Assembly (NCBI GenBank): GCA_027029065.1
Contig: JALVGO010000087.1
Coordinates: forward strand, 1 to 13,025
Length of the DNA stretch: 13,025 bases
From: Sulfurovum sp.
GTDB taxonomy: Bacteria > Campylobacterota > Campylobacteria > Campylobacterales > Sulfurovaceae
Direction: 5' to 3'
The translations under genes were made by a program, and so were the position numbers. The notes under the pieces are model-generated. The model saw only the letters and a list, made by a program, of their open reading frames with translations. It made no database searches and was not told the DNA's origin. Below, piece by piece: positions 5,803-13,025 of this stretch. Within the stretch, counting starts at the first letter, position 1. Every line of letters begins with the position of its first letter.

Positions 5803-7146
5803 GTGATAACATTAAAAGAAGCATTGACAAAAAGCAAAGAGGAACTGGTCGCCCTCACAGACGAGCTGGAAGCCAAAGCCAAAGAGAGCGGACTGAATGC
5901 CTATGTGGGCTTTGAGCGTTCCGGTGAAGGGGTGCCTATCCTTATCAAGGACAATATTCAGGTGAAGGGGTGGAGTGTCACTTCCGCTTCCAAGATTCTG
6001 CAGGGGTATATTGCTCCCTATGAGGCGACAGCGGTTGAAAACCTCAAAGCCAAAGGGATGATGGCATTTGGGCGTGCCAACATGGATGAGTTTGCTATGG
6101 GATCAACCACAGAGAGTTCCTTTTACGGTCCTACCAAAAACCCGCATGATACGTCGCGTGTTCCGGGAGGAAGTTCGGGCGGATCAGCAGCAGCGGTTGC
6201 CGGAGGCATCGCCATTGCAGCACTGGGGTCTGACACAGGCGGCTCCATCCGCCAGCCTGCAGCCTACTGCGGATGTGTCGGAATGAAACCGACCTACGGG
6301 CGCGTCAGCCGTTACGGTCTGGCGGCTTACGCTTCCAGTCTTGATCAGATCGGTCCCATTGCACAAAATGTCGAAGATGCGGCGATCCTTTACGATGTGA
6401 TCAAAGGGCATGACACCAAAGACTCTACCAGTGCCGATTTTGAGATTGAAGATATCGCCAACAATCTTGATGCGGATGTCAAGCTGACCATTGCTGTGAT
6501 CGACAATCATGTTGCTGAGGCGGATGAGGAGATTCAAAAAGCCTTTCATGAAACGGTTGCCAAACTTGAAGCGGCAGGACACACCATTGTCCATAAAGAG
6601 ATGAGCAATACCAAGTATGACATCGCCACCTATTATATTATCGCAACGGCTGAAGCGGCAACCAACCTGGCACGTTATGACGGTATCCGCTATGGCAGAA
6701 GGGCCGAAGCCAAAACGACCGAAGAACTCTTCTTCAATACCCGCAGCGAAGGGTTCGGCGAAGAGGTCAAGCGTCGTATTTTACTGGGTAACTTTGTGCT
6801 CTCAAGCGGCTACTACGACGCTTACTATGTCAAAGCTCAGAAGGTCAGACACTTGATCCGTGACGAGTACAACAAAATCTTTGAAGAGGCTAACCTCATT
6901 CTCTCTCCGGTCGCACCGAGCGTAGCGCCGAAACTGGGTTCCATCCATGATCCGCTTGAAATGTACAAGTCGGACATGTATACACTCGGGGTCAACCTTG
7001 CAGGGCTGCCGGGGATTTCGCTGCCGGTTACCAAAAATGACGAGGGGATGCCCATCGGGCTTCAGCTGATCGCCAAAGCGTTTGATGAGAAAACACTCTT
7101 TAACGGTGCTGCAAGCATGGAAAAAGCAGTCAACTATACAGCATAG
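5803..7146 (+). CDS. gatA: Aspartyl/glutamyl-tRNA amidotransferase subunit A
   Basis: GatA is the amidase subunit of GatCAB, which releases ammonia from glutamine and passes it to GatB to convert Glu-tRNA(Gln) and Asp-tRNA(Asn) into the correct aminoacyl-tRNAs, a route used by Campylobacterota. The 447-aa protein shows the amidase signature [15 protein letters not shown] and the downstream [15 protein letters not shown]. The Ser-cisSer-Lys triad is complete: Lys49 in ILIKDN, cis-Ser124 and nucleophile Ser148, with the same spacing as in S. aureus GatA (75 and 24 residues). I take GTG at 5803 as the start; AGGA at 5793-5796 sits six bases upstream and the sequence opens MITLKEAL like the family. 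gatB and gatC are not adjacent. The length is slightly short for the family but nothing essential is missing. Confidence 0.97.
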   Translation: MITLKEALTKSKEELVALTDELEAKAKESGLNAYVGFERSGEGVPILIKDNIQVKGWSVTSASKILQGYIAPYEATAVENLKAKGMMAFGRANMDEFAMGSTTESSFYGPTKNPHDTSRVPGGSSGGSAAAVAGGIAIAALGSDTGGSIRQPAAYCGCVGMKPTYGRVSRYGLAAYASSLDQIGPIAQNVEDAAILYDVIKGHDTKDSTSADFEIEDIANNLDADVKLTIAVIDNHVAEADEEIQKAFHETVAKLEAAGHTIVHKEMSNTKYDIATYYIIATAEAATNLARYDGIRYGRRAEAKTTEELFFNTRSEGFGEEVKRRILLGNFVLSSGYYDAYYVKAQKVRHLIRDEYNKIFEEANLILSPVAPSVAPKLGSIHDPLEMYKSDMYTLGVNLAGLPGISLPVTKNDEGMPIGLQLIAKAFDEKTLFNGAASMEKAVNYTA

Positions 7147-7152
7147 AAAGTA

Positions 7153-8709
<1,557 letters not shown>

Positions 8710-8737
8710 CTCTTTCTACTCCACCTTTTTTTTATCG

Positions 8738-8758
8738 TTCCCACGTTGCACGTGGGAA
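8738..8758. repeat. Palindromic repeat unit TTCCCACGT / ACGTGGGAA
   Basis: A perfect 9-bp stem with a TGC loop, in the context CGTTCCCACG...CGTGGGAATGCATCC. From memory this closely resembles a hairpin (CGTTCCCACGC...GCGTGGGAATGCA) scattered between genes of many unrelated bacteria. It cannot be a normal guaB terminator because the T-run (8726-8733) precedes the stem and none follows it. Confidence 0.65.
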
Positions 8759-8850
8759 TGCATCCTCTAATTAAAATGATAAAACAATTTTTTTTTGGAT
8801 CGGGAGTTGTACTATCTTCAGATTTTCATTCAGCAAATTATAAATAAATA

Positions 8851-8871
8851 TGTACTAATATATGTACATAT
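8851..8871. promoter_or_regulatory. YefM-YoeB operator with TGTACA cores
   Basis: TGTACT (8851-8856) and TGTACA (8863-8868) lie 12 bp apart. The second sits in the perfect 12-bp palindrome ATATGTACATAT (8860-8871), ending at the Shine-Dalgarno of yefM. Operators of E. coli yefM-yoeB are built from palindromes with a TGTACA core, so autorepression of this module by YefM and YefM-YoeB is a direct prediction. A possible -10 (TATAAA, 8839-8844) lies just upstream. Confidence 0.75.
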
Positions 8872-8882
8872 AGGAGTTGCAT

Positions 8883-9137
8883 ATGGAAACAATGAACTTT
8901 TCCCAAACACGACAAAATCTGGCTTCTGCATTTGATGCTGTGGTAGATAATGCGATGCCAATTATGGTTACACGACAGAACAAAGAGCCTGTAGTGATAC
9001 TCTCTATGCGGGATTATCGTGCTATTCAGGAGACCGCCTATCTCATGCAAAGCCAAGCCAATGCCACACGTCTTAATAGAGCTATTGCGCAGCTTGATGC
9101 GGGAGAGGGAAAAACGAAAGAGTTGATAGAGGAATGA
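8883..9137 (+). CDS. yefM: YefM/Phd-family antitoxin
   Basis: An 84-aa antitoxin that neutralises the YoeB ribonuclease and, by the family model, represses its own operon. The N-terminal half (METMNFSQTRQNLASAFDAV, then VDNAMPIMVTRQNKEPVVILSMRDYRAIQETAYLM) is the typical Phd/YefM DNA-binding and dimerisation fold. The C-terminal part (ATRLNRAIAQLDAGEGKTKELIEE) is the flexible toxin-binding tail. I take the ATG at 8883, six bases after AGGAG (8872-8876), instead of the TTG at 8877, which lies on the end of that ribosome-binding site. The stop overlaps the yoeB start (ATGA), ensuring coupled synthesis with the antitoxin first. Together with yoeB it lies between two copies of the guaB tail. Confidence 0.94.
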   Translation: METMNFSQTRQNLASAFDAVVDNAMPIMVTRQNKEPVVILSMRDYRAIQETAYLMQSQANATRLNRAIAQLDAGEGKTKELIEE

Positions 9138-9391
9138 TACTTTCGTTTGCCAATGATGCCTGGGAGGATTATCTCTACTGGCAGCAAAATGACAAGAGGA
9201 TTCTAAAAAAAATAAATCGTCTTATCAAAGAGATACAAAGGGAGCCTTTTGAAGGCATCGGAGAGCCCGAACCGCTTAAATACAACTGGTCAGGATACTG
9301 GTCAAGGCGTATTACCATAGAGCATCGTCTTGTTTATGCAGTGAGAGGAGATAGTCTGCTGATTGCTCAGTGTCGTTATCACTATGCTTAA
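9134..9391 (+). CDS. yoeB: YoeB toxin, ribosome-dependent mRNA endonuclease
   Basis: An 85-aa RelE-superfamily toxin that cleaves mRNA in the ribosomal A site when YefM is degraded. It aligns nearly end to end with E. coli YoeB: DYLYWQQNDKRILKKINRLI, PFEGIGEPEPLK, GYWSRRITIEHRLVYAV and the C-terminal CRYHY. The catalytic residues fall at the same numbers as in E. coli, Glu46, Arg65, His83 and Tyr84, so the toxin is expected to be active. One extra alanine follows Tyr84. The gene overlaps yefM by four bases. Its stop lies only 12 bases before the orphan guaB tail, so the right edge of the acquired segment is very close to the toxin gene. Confidence 0.96.
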   Translation: MILSFANDAWEDYLYWQQNDKRILKKINRLIKEIQREPFEGIGEPEPLKYNWSGYWSRRITIEHRLVYAVRGDSLLIAQCRYHYA

Positions 9392-9403
9392 CACCAAAAA
9401 GCT

Positions 9404-9466
9404 GAGTTATGTGCATGATGTGACGATCACCAAAGAGTCTCCTAACTATCACGGCTAACCATCTTC
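9404..9466 (+). pseudogene. Orphan guaB 3' tail, right copy of the direct repeat
   Basis: In frame this reads [18 protein letters not shown] followed by a stop at 9456-9458. From the conserved [15 protein letters not shown] on, it matches the C terminus of the intact GuaB exactly. The seven base differences in 63 include five within those codons, and all five are synonymous; one more lies just before (His/Tyr codon) and one after the stop. There is no start codon, ribosome-binding site or remaining body of the gene, so it is not translated as IMPDH. It is best read as the displaced end of a second, diverged guaB allele. Confidence 0.88.
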
Positions 9467-9489
9467 GCACTGCACCTTCGGTGTAGTGC
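9467..9489 (+). terminator. Hairpin right after the orphan guaB tail, possible terminator
   Basis: GCACTGCAC pairs with GTGTAGTGC (one G-T pair) around CTTCG, followed by ACCCTTTCTCTC, a weak pyrimidine-rich tail rather than a true U-run. It begins exactly where the direct repeat ends. It may be the terminator that originally followed one guaB allele, or it may now end the yefM-yoeB message. Confidence 0.45.
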
Positions 9490-9521
9490 ACCCTTTCTCT
9501 CTATGTTCACCTCCATAAAAC

Positions 9522-9550
9522 TTTACATATAACGACATATGTGTTATACT
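9522..9550 (+). promoter_or_regulatory. higBA promoter with an internal inverted repeat (operator)
   Basis: TTTACA (9522-9527), a 17-base spacer and TATACT (9545-9550) with a TGT extension form a strong promoter. ACATAT (9525-9530) and ATATGT (9537-9542) make an inverted repeat between the hexamers, a typical position for HigA autorepression. The predicted start (about 9557) coincides with the higB ATG at 9558, so the message should be leaderless or nearly so. Confidence 0.72.
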
Positions 9551-9557
9551 TTCTTTT

Positions 9558-9839
9558 ATGATCAAAACGTTCAAGTGTAAAGAGACGCAAAAAGTTTACC
9601 AAAGAGAGTTTTCCAAAAAGCTGCCGCAGGATATCCAGAGAGCAGCCTACAAAAAACTTTTGATGATAGATGCTTCAATAGATGTAAGCGATCTCAAGAT
9701 ACCGCCTGCGAACAGACTGGAAAAGCTTTCCGGAGATTGTGAGGGACAATACAGCATACGGATCAATAAACAGTATAGGATCTGTTTTATCTGGGACAAC
9801 GATTCAGCTTTTGATGTTGAAATAGTGGATTATCATTGA
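9558..9839 (+). CDS. higB: HigB-type toxin, ribosome-dependent mRNA interferase
   Basis: A 93-aa member of the HigB group of the RelE superfamily; characterised members cleave translated mRNA. The family pattern is clear: IPPANRLEKLSGDCEGQYSI followed by RINKQYRICFIWDNDSAFDVEIVDYH, ending at the conserved DYH. The toxin precedes the antitoxin, the order typical of higBA and opposite to the neighbouring module. No Shine-Dalgarno is visible before the ATG at 9558, consistent with the leaderless start predicted from the promoter. The antitoxin start lies 15 bases after the stop. Product length and motifs are normal for the family, so it is probably functional. Confidence 0.93.
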   Translation: MIKTFKCKETQKVYQREFSKKLPQDIQRAAYKKLLMIDASIDVSDLKIPPANRLEKLSGDCEGQYSIRINKQYRICFIWDNDSAFDVEIVDYH

Positions 9840-9854
9840 AAAAAAGGAATGACG

Positions 9855-10151
9855 ATGAAGAAAATAACACCTGTGCATGCTGGAGAGATACTTCTTGAAG
9901 AGTTTATGCAGCCTTTGGGACTGAGCCAGAATGCTTTGGCAAAAGCGTTGCATGTGACACCAAGACGCATAAACGAGATAGTAAATGGCAAAAGGTCGAT
10001 CACTGCCGATACGGCATTAAGACTTGCGCAGTTCTTTGGCAACAGTGCAGAGTTTTGGATGAATCTACAGTATAAATATGACTTGGAGACGGCACGTGAT
10101 ACACTCTCTAAAAAAATAGAAGATGAAGTAGAACTGTATCATGCATCGTAG
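9855..10151 (+). CDS. higA: HigA-type antitoxin with XRE helix-turn-helix
   Basis: A 98-aa antitoxin that binds HigB and represses higBA. It contains an XRE-type HTH spanning roughly residues 20-70 (LSQNALAKALHVTPRRINEI, then VNGKRSITADTALRLAQFFG), followed by the family hallmark EFWMNLQYKYDLETARD. The opening ITPVHAGEILLEEFMQPLGLS is also typical. I chose the ATG at 9855 over that at 9849 because AGGA (9845-9848) is six bases before 9855 but abuts 9849. The operator it should bind is the inverted repeat at 9525-9542. The gene's end lies upon the promoter of the third module, so HigA expression runs directly into the next TA pair. Confidence 0.94.
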   Translation: MKKITPVHAGEILLEEFMQPLGLSQNALAKALHVTPRRINEIVNGKRSITADTALRLAQFFGNSAEFWMNLQYKYDLETARDTLSKKIEDEVELYHAS

Positions 10152-10156
10152 AGTTA

Positions 10157-10165
10157 TGTTATAAT
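10157..10165 (+). promoter_or_regulatory. Extended -10 promoter for the third TA module
   Basis: TGT at 10157-10159 followed by TATAAT at 10160-10165, six bases after the higA stop, is a perfect TGn-extended -10. The start near 10172 gives a short leader that includes AAAGGA (10183-10188). It indicates that the third module can be transcribed apart from higBA. Confidence 0.65.
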
Positions 10166-10194
10166 GTCTCCAATAGAGAATTAAAGGATGCTAT

Positions 10195-10398
10195 ATGGGT
10201 ATCAATGAGATTATTGAGGAAGCACTTGCCTTGTCGCCAAAAGATCGGTACCTGATAATTGAAAAACTTAATGACAGTCTCAATGTTTCAAATCCCGAAG
10301 TAGAGAAAGCTTGGATTGAAGAGAGTATACGTCGTTCCAAGGCTTATGAAAGAGATGAACTGGAAACGGTAGCATACGAAGAAGTTTTTGGGAAATGA
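10195..10398 (+). CDS. Addiction-module antitoxin (PF09720/TIGR02574-like)
   Basis: A 67-aa protein of the short addiction module component family, usually paired with a RelE/ParE toxin. The pattern is recognisable: LSPKDRYLIIEKLNDSL near the N terminus, then EVEKAWIEESIRRSKAYERD and a C-terminal VAYEEVFGK that matches the conserved EEVF ending. AAAGGA sits six bases before the ATG. The stop overlaps the next start by four bases (ATGA), coupling it to the toxin. The family is known mainly from genomic pairing; how it binds DNA or toxin is less well established than for YefM or HigA. Confidence 0.88.
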   Translation: MGINEIIEEALALSPKDRYLIIEKLNDSLNVSNPEVEKAWIEESIRRSKAYERDELETVAYEEVFGK

Positions 10399-10676
10399 AA
10401 CATCTTCTTTCGACGCTGGCTGTAAAAGAGCTGGAAGAAGGAAAAGCATACTATAACCTCCAAAAGGCTGCATTGGGAGATGAATTTGAAGAGACTATAC
10501 GAAACAGTATAGAAGAGATTTTTAAATCGCCATATCTTTACCCGGTTATTGCTGCACCTGTTCATCGTAAAGTCATAAGCAGGTTTCCTTATAATGTTTT
10601 TTATCGGGTTGATGATGATGCAATCGTGATACTCTCTATAGCACATCAACACAGAAAACCATTTTATACTATCTAA
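10395..10676 (+). CDS. RelE/ParE-superfamily toxin of the third module
   Basis: A 93-aa plasmid-stabilisation-type toxin. Features are the N-terminal helical LAVKELEEGKAYYNLQKAAL, the FEETIRNSIEEIFKSPYLYP helix, and a beta-rich C-terminal half with RFPYNVFYRVDDDAIVILSIAHQHRKP, the standard RelE/ParE core and end. The HQHRKP ending is typical of the subgroup paired with PF09720 antitoxins. Whether it cleaves mRNA or poisons gyrase cannot be told from sequence. The gene overlaps the antitoxin gene by four bases and is the last gene of the TA block; 92 bases separate it from the bactofilin gene. Confidence 0.9.
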   Translation: MKHLLSTLAVKELEEGKAYYNLQKAALGDEFEETIRNSIEEIFKSPYLYPVIAAPVHRKVISRFPYNVFYRVDDDAIVILSIAHQHRKPFYTI

Positions 10677-10725
10677 GCCAAGAAAATAGTTATACAAATA
10701 TTTCTATCTTTAAATCCGAATGAGA

Positions 10726-10731
10726 TACAAT
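10726..10731 (+). promoter_or_regulatory. Candidate -10 box for the bactofilin-metY unit
   Basis: TACAAT lies 37 bases before the bactofilin ATG in a 92-bp A/T-rich gap. No good -35 is present. It is the best candidate in the gap, but weak. Confidence 0.35.
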
Positions 10732-10768
10732 AGAGCCATAATAAAAACCATAATAAAAAGGATTTCTG

Positions 10769-11473
10769 ATGGCATTTTTCGGAAGCAACAAAAATGAGAA
10801 GGCACTGGCACCAGAGGTGACCAAGGCACCAAGTGCATCGGCAGCACCAAAAAGCGGGGCATCGACCATTACGGGATGTATGGAGATACTGGGTAACGTC
10901 AAAGGGTGCGGTACTGTGCATGTTGACGGGAAGATCCATGGTGATCTGAGTGTTGATGAGAGTGTGATTGTCGGCAAAGACGGGGTGATCAATGGAGATG
11001 TCAAAGCCAAAAAGATCATTGTCAGCGGCAAGATCAACGGTACAACCAAATGTGATACACTTGAGGTGACACAGACAGGACATTTGACCGATACCATCGA
11101 TGCGCATAAGATCGTTTCTGACGGGAAGATAGAGGCAAGCATCACCAACTGCGAATCGATCCATATTACCAAAAACGGTCAGGTGCAGACACCCAAGATG
11201 ATGGGGAAACACATTATTGTAAACGGCAATATCGAAGGGAATGTCATTGCGACAGAAATGCTTGAGATCAATAAGGACGGGCGTGTCAAAGGGGAGATGC
11301 AGGTCAAGAAGATCAAGGTCTCCGAAGGCGGTCTGATGCTCGGTACCATGCTGACGTATGAGCCGACAAACCCGGTACGTAAAGTGGAGAAGAAACCAGA
11401 ATCCTCTTCTACTGTCGCAAAAAATGAACAGGCAACCGCTCTCAAAGAGATCGTAAAAACAAAGGAAAAATAA
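10769..11473 (+). CDS. Bactofilin-family cytoskeletal protein
   Basis: Bactofilins polymerise without nucleotide into cytoplasmic filaments or membrane-bound sheets that organise cell-wall enzymes and cell shape. The 234-aa protein has a disordered N-terminal tail rich in Ala, Pro and Ser (residues 1-31). This is followed by a long run of short beta-helix turns with regularly spaced Gly and hydrophobic residues (about 32-195: GTVHVDGKIHGDLSVDESVI, GVINGDVKAKKIIVSGKING, HIIVNGNIEGNVIATEMLEI), and a charged C-terminal tail (196-234, EKKPESSSTVAKNEQATALK). The helix is longer than the usual 100-120-residue domain, as if extended or nearly doubled. AAAGGA (10757-10762) is six bases before the ATG. 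The stop overlaps metY by one base. No M23 peptidase gene, the common bactofilin neighbour, is visible. Confidence 0.9.
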   Translation: MAFFGSNKNEKALAPEVTKAPSASAAPKSGASTITGCMEILGNVKGCGTVHVDGKIHGDLSVDESVIVGKDGVINGDVKAKKIIVSGKINGTTKCDTLEVTQTGHLTDTIDAHKIVSDGKIEASITNCESIHITKNGQVQTPKMMGKHIIVNGNIEGNVIATEMLEINKDGRVKGEMQVKKIKVSEGGLMLGTMLTYEPTNPVRKVEKKPESSSTVAKNEQATALKEIVKTKEK

Positions 11474-12741
11474 TGCACGAACAGACGCTGGCGATCCACG
11501 CGGGGTATGAAAAAGATGCCCAGGGTACCATGGCGGTACCCATCTATCAGAGTACGGCGTATGAGTTTCGCGATACCGAACACGCAGCAAACCTTTTTGC
11601 ACTCAAGGAGCTTGGGAACATCTATACGCGTCTGATGAATCCGACCACCGATGTGTTTGAAAAGCGTTTTGCAGCAATGGAGGGCGGTGCTGCTGCCATT
11701 GGGACAGCCTCCGGGATGGCAGCTATTTTTTATGCCATTGCCAATGTTGCCGAAGCGGGAGACAATGTGGTTGTCGCCAAGCAGGTGTACGGTGGTACGA
11801 TGACATTGACTGGGCACACCATCAAGCGTTTTGGCATAGAGACACGCTATTTTGATGTGACCAATCCTGAAGAGGTCACCCCCTTGGTTGATGAGAAAAC
11901 AAAACTGATCATCTTTGAAAGCTTGACCAACCCGAGCATCGATGTTGCCGATATTGAGGCGATCGTCAAGATTGCAGATACACACGGTGTACTAACCTGT
12001 GTGGACAATACAGTGGCAACACCGGTACTCTGCAAGCCATTATCGTACGGTGTTGACTTGACGGTACACTCCACAAGCAAATATACCACTGGTCAGGGGC
12101 TTGCGCTTGGCGGGATTATCGTAGAACGTGAAAATCTGGTTGAAAAGATCAAAGGCAATGACCGCTACAGCCACTTCAATGAGCCAGATCCAAGTTATCA
12201 CGGTTTGGTCTACAGTGACCTGCCGCTGCCGCTCTTTACCCTGAGAGTACGGCTGGCACTGTTGCGTGACCTTGGCGGTGCGCCGAGTCCGTTCAACTCA
12301 TGGCTGCATATTCAGGGGCTTGAAACGCTGCCGCTGCGTATGCGACAACACTCCGCTTCTGCACTGGCAATTGCTGAATTTTTGGAAGCACATCCGAAAG
12401 TGAAAAGAGTCAATTATCCGGGGCTCAAAAGCTCACCGCACCATGCACTGGCAGAAAAATATTTCAAAGAGGGTATGGCAAGCGGGCTGCTCTCTTTTGA
12501 AGTAGAGAGCAAAGAGATGGCACAGAAGATCGCCGATGCAACGGAGATCTTCTCGGTGGTGGTCAACATCGGAGACAGCAAATCGATCATTACCCATCCG
12601 GCAAGTACAACACATCAGCAGCTCTCAGCCCAGGAACTCATCGATGCAGGAGTGCCTGGGGGATTGATTAGACTCAGTGTAGGGTTGGAGGATACGGGGG
12701 ATCTTATTGACGATCTGAAGCAGGCTTTGGATAAAGGATAA
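11473..12741 (+). CDS. metY: O-acetylhomoserine sulfhydrylase (MetY-type)
   Basis: A PLP enzyme of the Cys/Met metabolism family that condenses O-acetylhomoserine with sulfide to homocysteine, the direct sulfhydrylation route to methionine. The 422-aa protein has the family opening TLAIHAGYEKDAQGTMAVPI, then YTRLMNPTTD (phosphate-binding Tyr51 and Arg53), ASGMAAIFYA, CVDNTVATP with the PLP-nitrogen partner Asp178, and HSTSKYTTGQG with the Schiff-base Lys203. The long insert EPDPSYHGLVY and the C-terminal HPASTTHQQL and SVGLEDTGDLIDDL are typical of MetY rather than MetB or MetC. AAAGGA (11461-11466) lies inside the end of the bactofilin gene six bases before this ATG, and the two genes share one base, so they are cotranscribed. 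Sulfide-rich habitats of the group fit this enzyme. Confidence 0.95.
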   Translation: MHEQTLAIHAGYEKDAQGTMAVPIYQSTAYEFRDTEHAANLFALKELGNIYTRLMNPTTDVFEKRFAAMEGGAAAIGTASGMAAIFYAIANVAEAGDNVVVAKQVYGGTMTLTGHTIKRFGIETRYFDVTNPEEVTPLVDEKTKLIIFESLTNPSIDVADIEAIVKIADTHGVLTCVDNTVATPVLCKPLSYGVDLTVHSTSKYTTGQGLALGGIIVERENLVEKIKGNDRYSHFNEPDPSYHGLVYSDLPLPLFTLRVRLALLRDLGGAPSPFNSWLHIQGLETLPLRMRQHSASALAIAEFLEAHPKVKRVNYPGLKSSPHHALAEKYFKEGMASGLLSFEVESKEMAQKIADATEIFSVVVNIGDSKSIITHPASTTHQQLSAQELIDAGVPGGLIRLSVGLEDTGDLIDDLKQALDKG

Positions 12742-12758
12742 ATAGTAGGGAGCAGGGA

Positions 12759-12835
12759 GGAATTAGGAATTAGGAATTAGGAATTAGGAATTAGGAATTA
12801 GGAATTAGGAATTAGGAATTAGGAATTAGGAATTA
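12759..12835. repeat. Heptanucleotide tandem array, 11 copies of GGAATTA
   Basis: Eleven perfect, uninterrupted 7-bp units (77 bp) start 17 bases after the metY stop. There is no reading frame through the array that belongs to a gene. The perfection of all units suggests recent expansion by slippage or some active maintenance. Confidence 0.98.
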
Positions 12836-12877
12836 AAGTGGATTCTTAAGAATTCCTTTATATTAACTATGCAAAAT

Positions 12878-12947
12878 TTCTCCCTTCTCCCTTCTCCCTT
12901 CTCCCTTCTCCCTTCTCCCTTCTCCCTTCTCCCTTCTCCCTTCTCCC
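12878..12947. repeat. Heptanucleotide tandem array, 10 copies of TTCTCCC
   Basis: Ten perfect 7-bp units (70 bp) inside an 80-base all-pyrimidine run (12877-12956). On the minus strand the units read GGGAGAA, giving GGG every seven bases with four-base loops, which matches the standard G-quadruplex pattern several times over. It is separated from the GGAATTA array by 42 bp that includes the 10-bp palindrome TTCTTAAGAA (12843-12852). Confidence 0.98.
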
Positions 12948-12976
12948 TTCCCTCTTATGCTTCAGTCCAAATTGGA

Positions 12977-12982
12977 TAAAAT
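12977..12982 (+). promoter_or_regulatory. Candidate -10 box upstream of the gene starting at 13017
   Basis: TAAAAT follows the short palindrome TCCAA-A-TTGGA (12966-12976). The expected start is near 12989. The pyrimidine array ends about 30 bases upstream, next to where a -35 would lie. Apart from this and the two arrays, nothing else is visible in the 275-bp gap 12742-13016. Confidence 0.35.
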
Positions 12983-13016
12983 ACAGCAATTATTAATTCT
13001 GACACCAAAGCAGCCT

Positions 13017-13025
13017 ATGAAAATC
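13017..13025 (+). CDS. Possible start of the next gene (MKI...), cut by the window end
   Basis: ATG AAA ATC at the very edge of the window, downstream of a plausible -10 box. The ribosome-binding site is poor (AAAGCAG at 13007-13013). In related genomes a homoserine O-acetyltransferase gene next to metY would make biochemical sense, but three codons cannot identify it. Confidence 0.3.

Noticed and set aside
8726..8758. Rho-independent terminator for guaB
   Set aside because: The T-run comes before the hairpin on the plus strand, and no T-run follows the stem on either strand.
10673..11602. 309-codon minus-strand open frame opposite the bactofilin gene
   Set aside because: It spans the bactofilin gene and the start of metY and is rich in Cys, Phe, His and Leu, as expected for an antisense shadow.
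12759..12947. CRISPR array
   Set aside because: Units are seven bases, directly abutting, with no spacers and no cas genes.

Overview
The window looks like chromosome of a Campylobacterota bacterium, probably a Sulfurovum/Sulfurimonas-type relative. This rests on the style of the proteins (IleRS, GatA, GuaB, MetY, bactofilin), the isolated TATAAT-type promoters with poor -35 boxes, and the mix of housekeeping genes with TA modules. No marker gene fixes the genus, so this is an inference.

Layout. 1-938: 3' part of hisD (histidine biosynthesis), followed one base later by a gene for a 64-aa membrane protein. 1151-1256: two GTAG-headed hairpins in inverted orientation, an apparent REP doublet (REPIN). 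1284-1439: a 51-aa membrane microprotein with an extended -10 just upstream. 1454-2256: eight tRNA genes on the minus strand, transcribed in the order Lys-Asp-Lys-Val-Glu-Val-Asp-Leu from a perfect TTGACA-17-TATAAT promoter at 2294-2322. 2350-2832: cinA/pncC-type amidohydrolase (minus), divergent from ileS. 2915-7146: ileS, an overlapping gene for a 41-aa membrane microprotein, and gatA, a compact run dedicated to aminoacyl-tRNA formation. 7256-8701: guaB, preceded by a long hairpin whose RNA form is stabilised by G-U pairs.

8702-10676 is accessory: three consecutive toxin-antitoxin modules (yefM-yoeB, higBA and a two-gene module made of a PF09720-like antitoxin and a RelE/ParE toxin). The first is bracketed by two copies of the 3' end of guaB. 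One is the real gene end. The other is an orphan tail whose five differences in the last 16 codons are all synonymous. That is the strongest sign of a recombination or integration event in the window.

10769-12741: a bactofilin gene overlapping metY (O-acetylhomoserine sulfhydrylase, methionine synthesis) by one base. 12742-13016 is non-coding and holds two different heptanucleotide tandem arrays, 11 copies of GGAATTA and 10 copies of TTCTCCC; the second has G-quadruplex potential on the minus strand. A possible next gene starts at 13017.

No CRISPR array, insertion sequence, integrase or rRNA gene was seen. The most unusual items are the REPIN, the guaB tail duplication around a TA module, the paired heptamer arrays, and the unannotated small membrane proteins.
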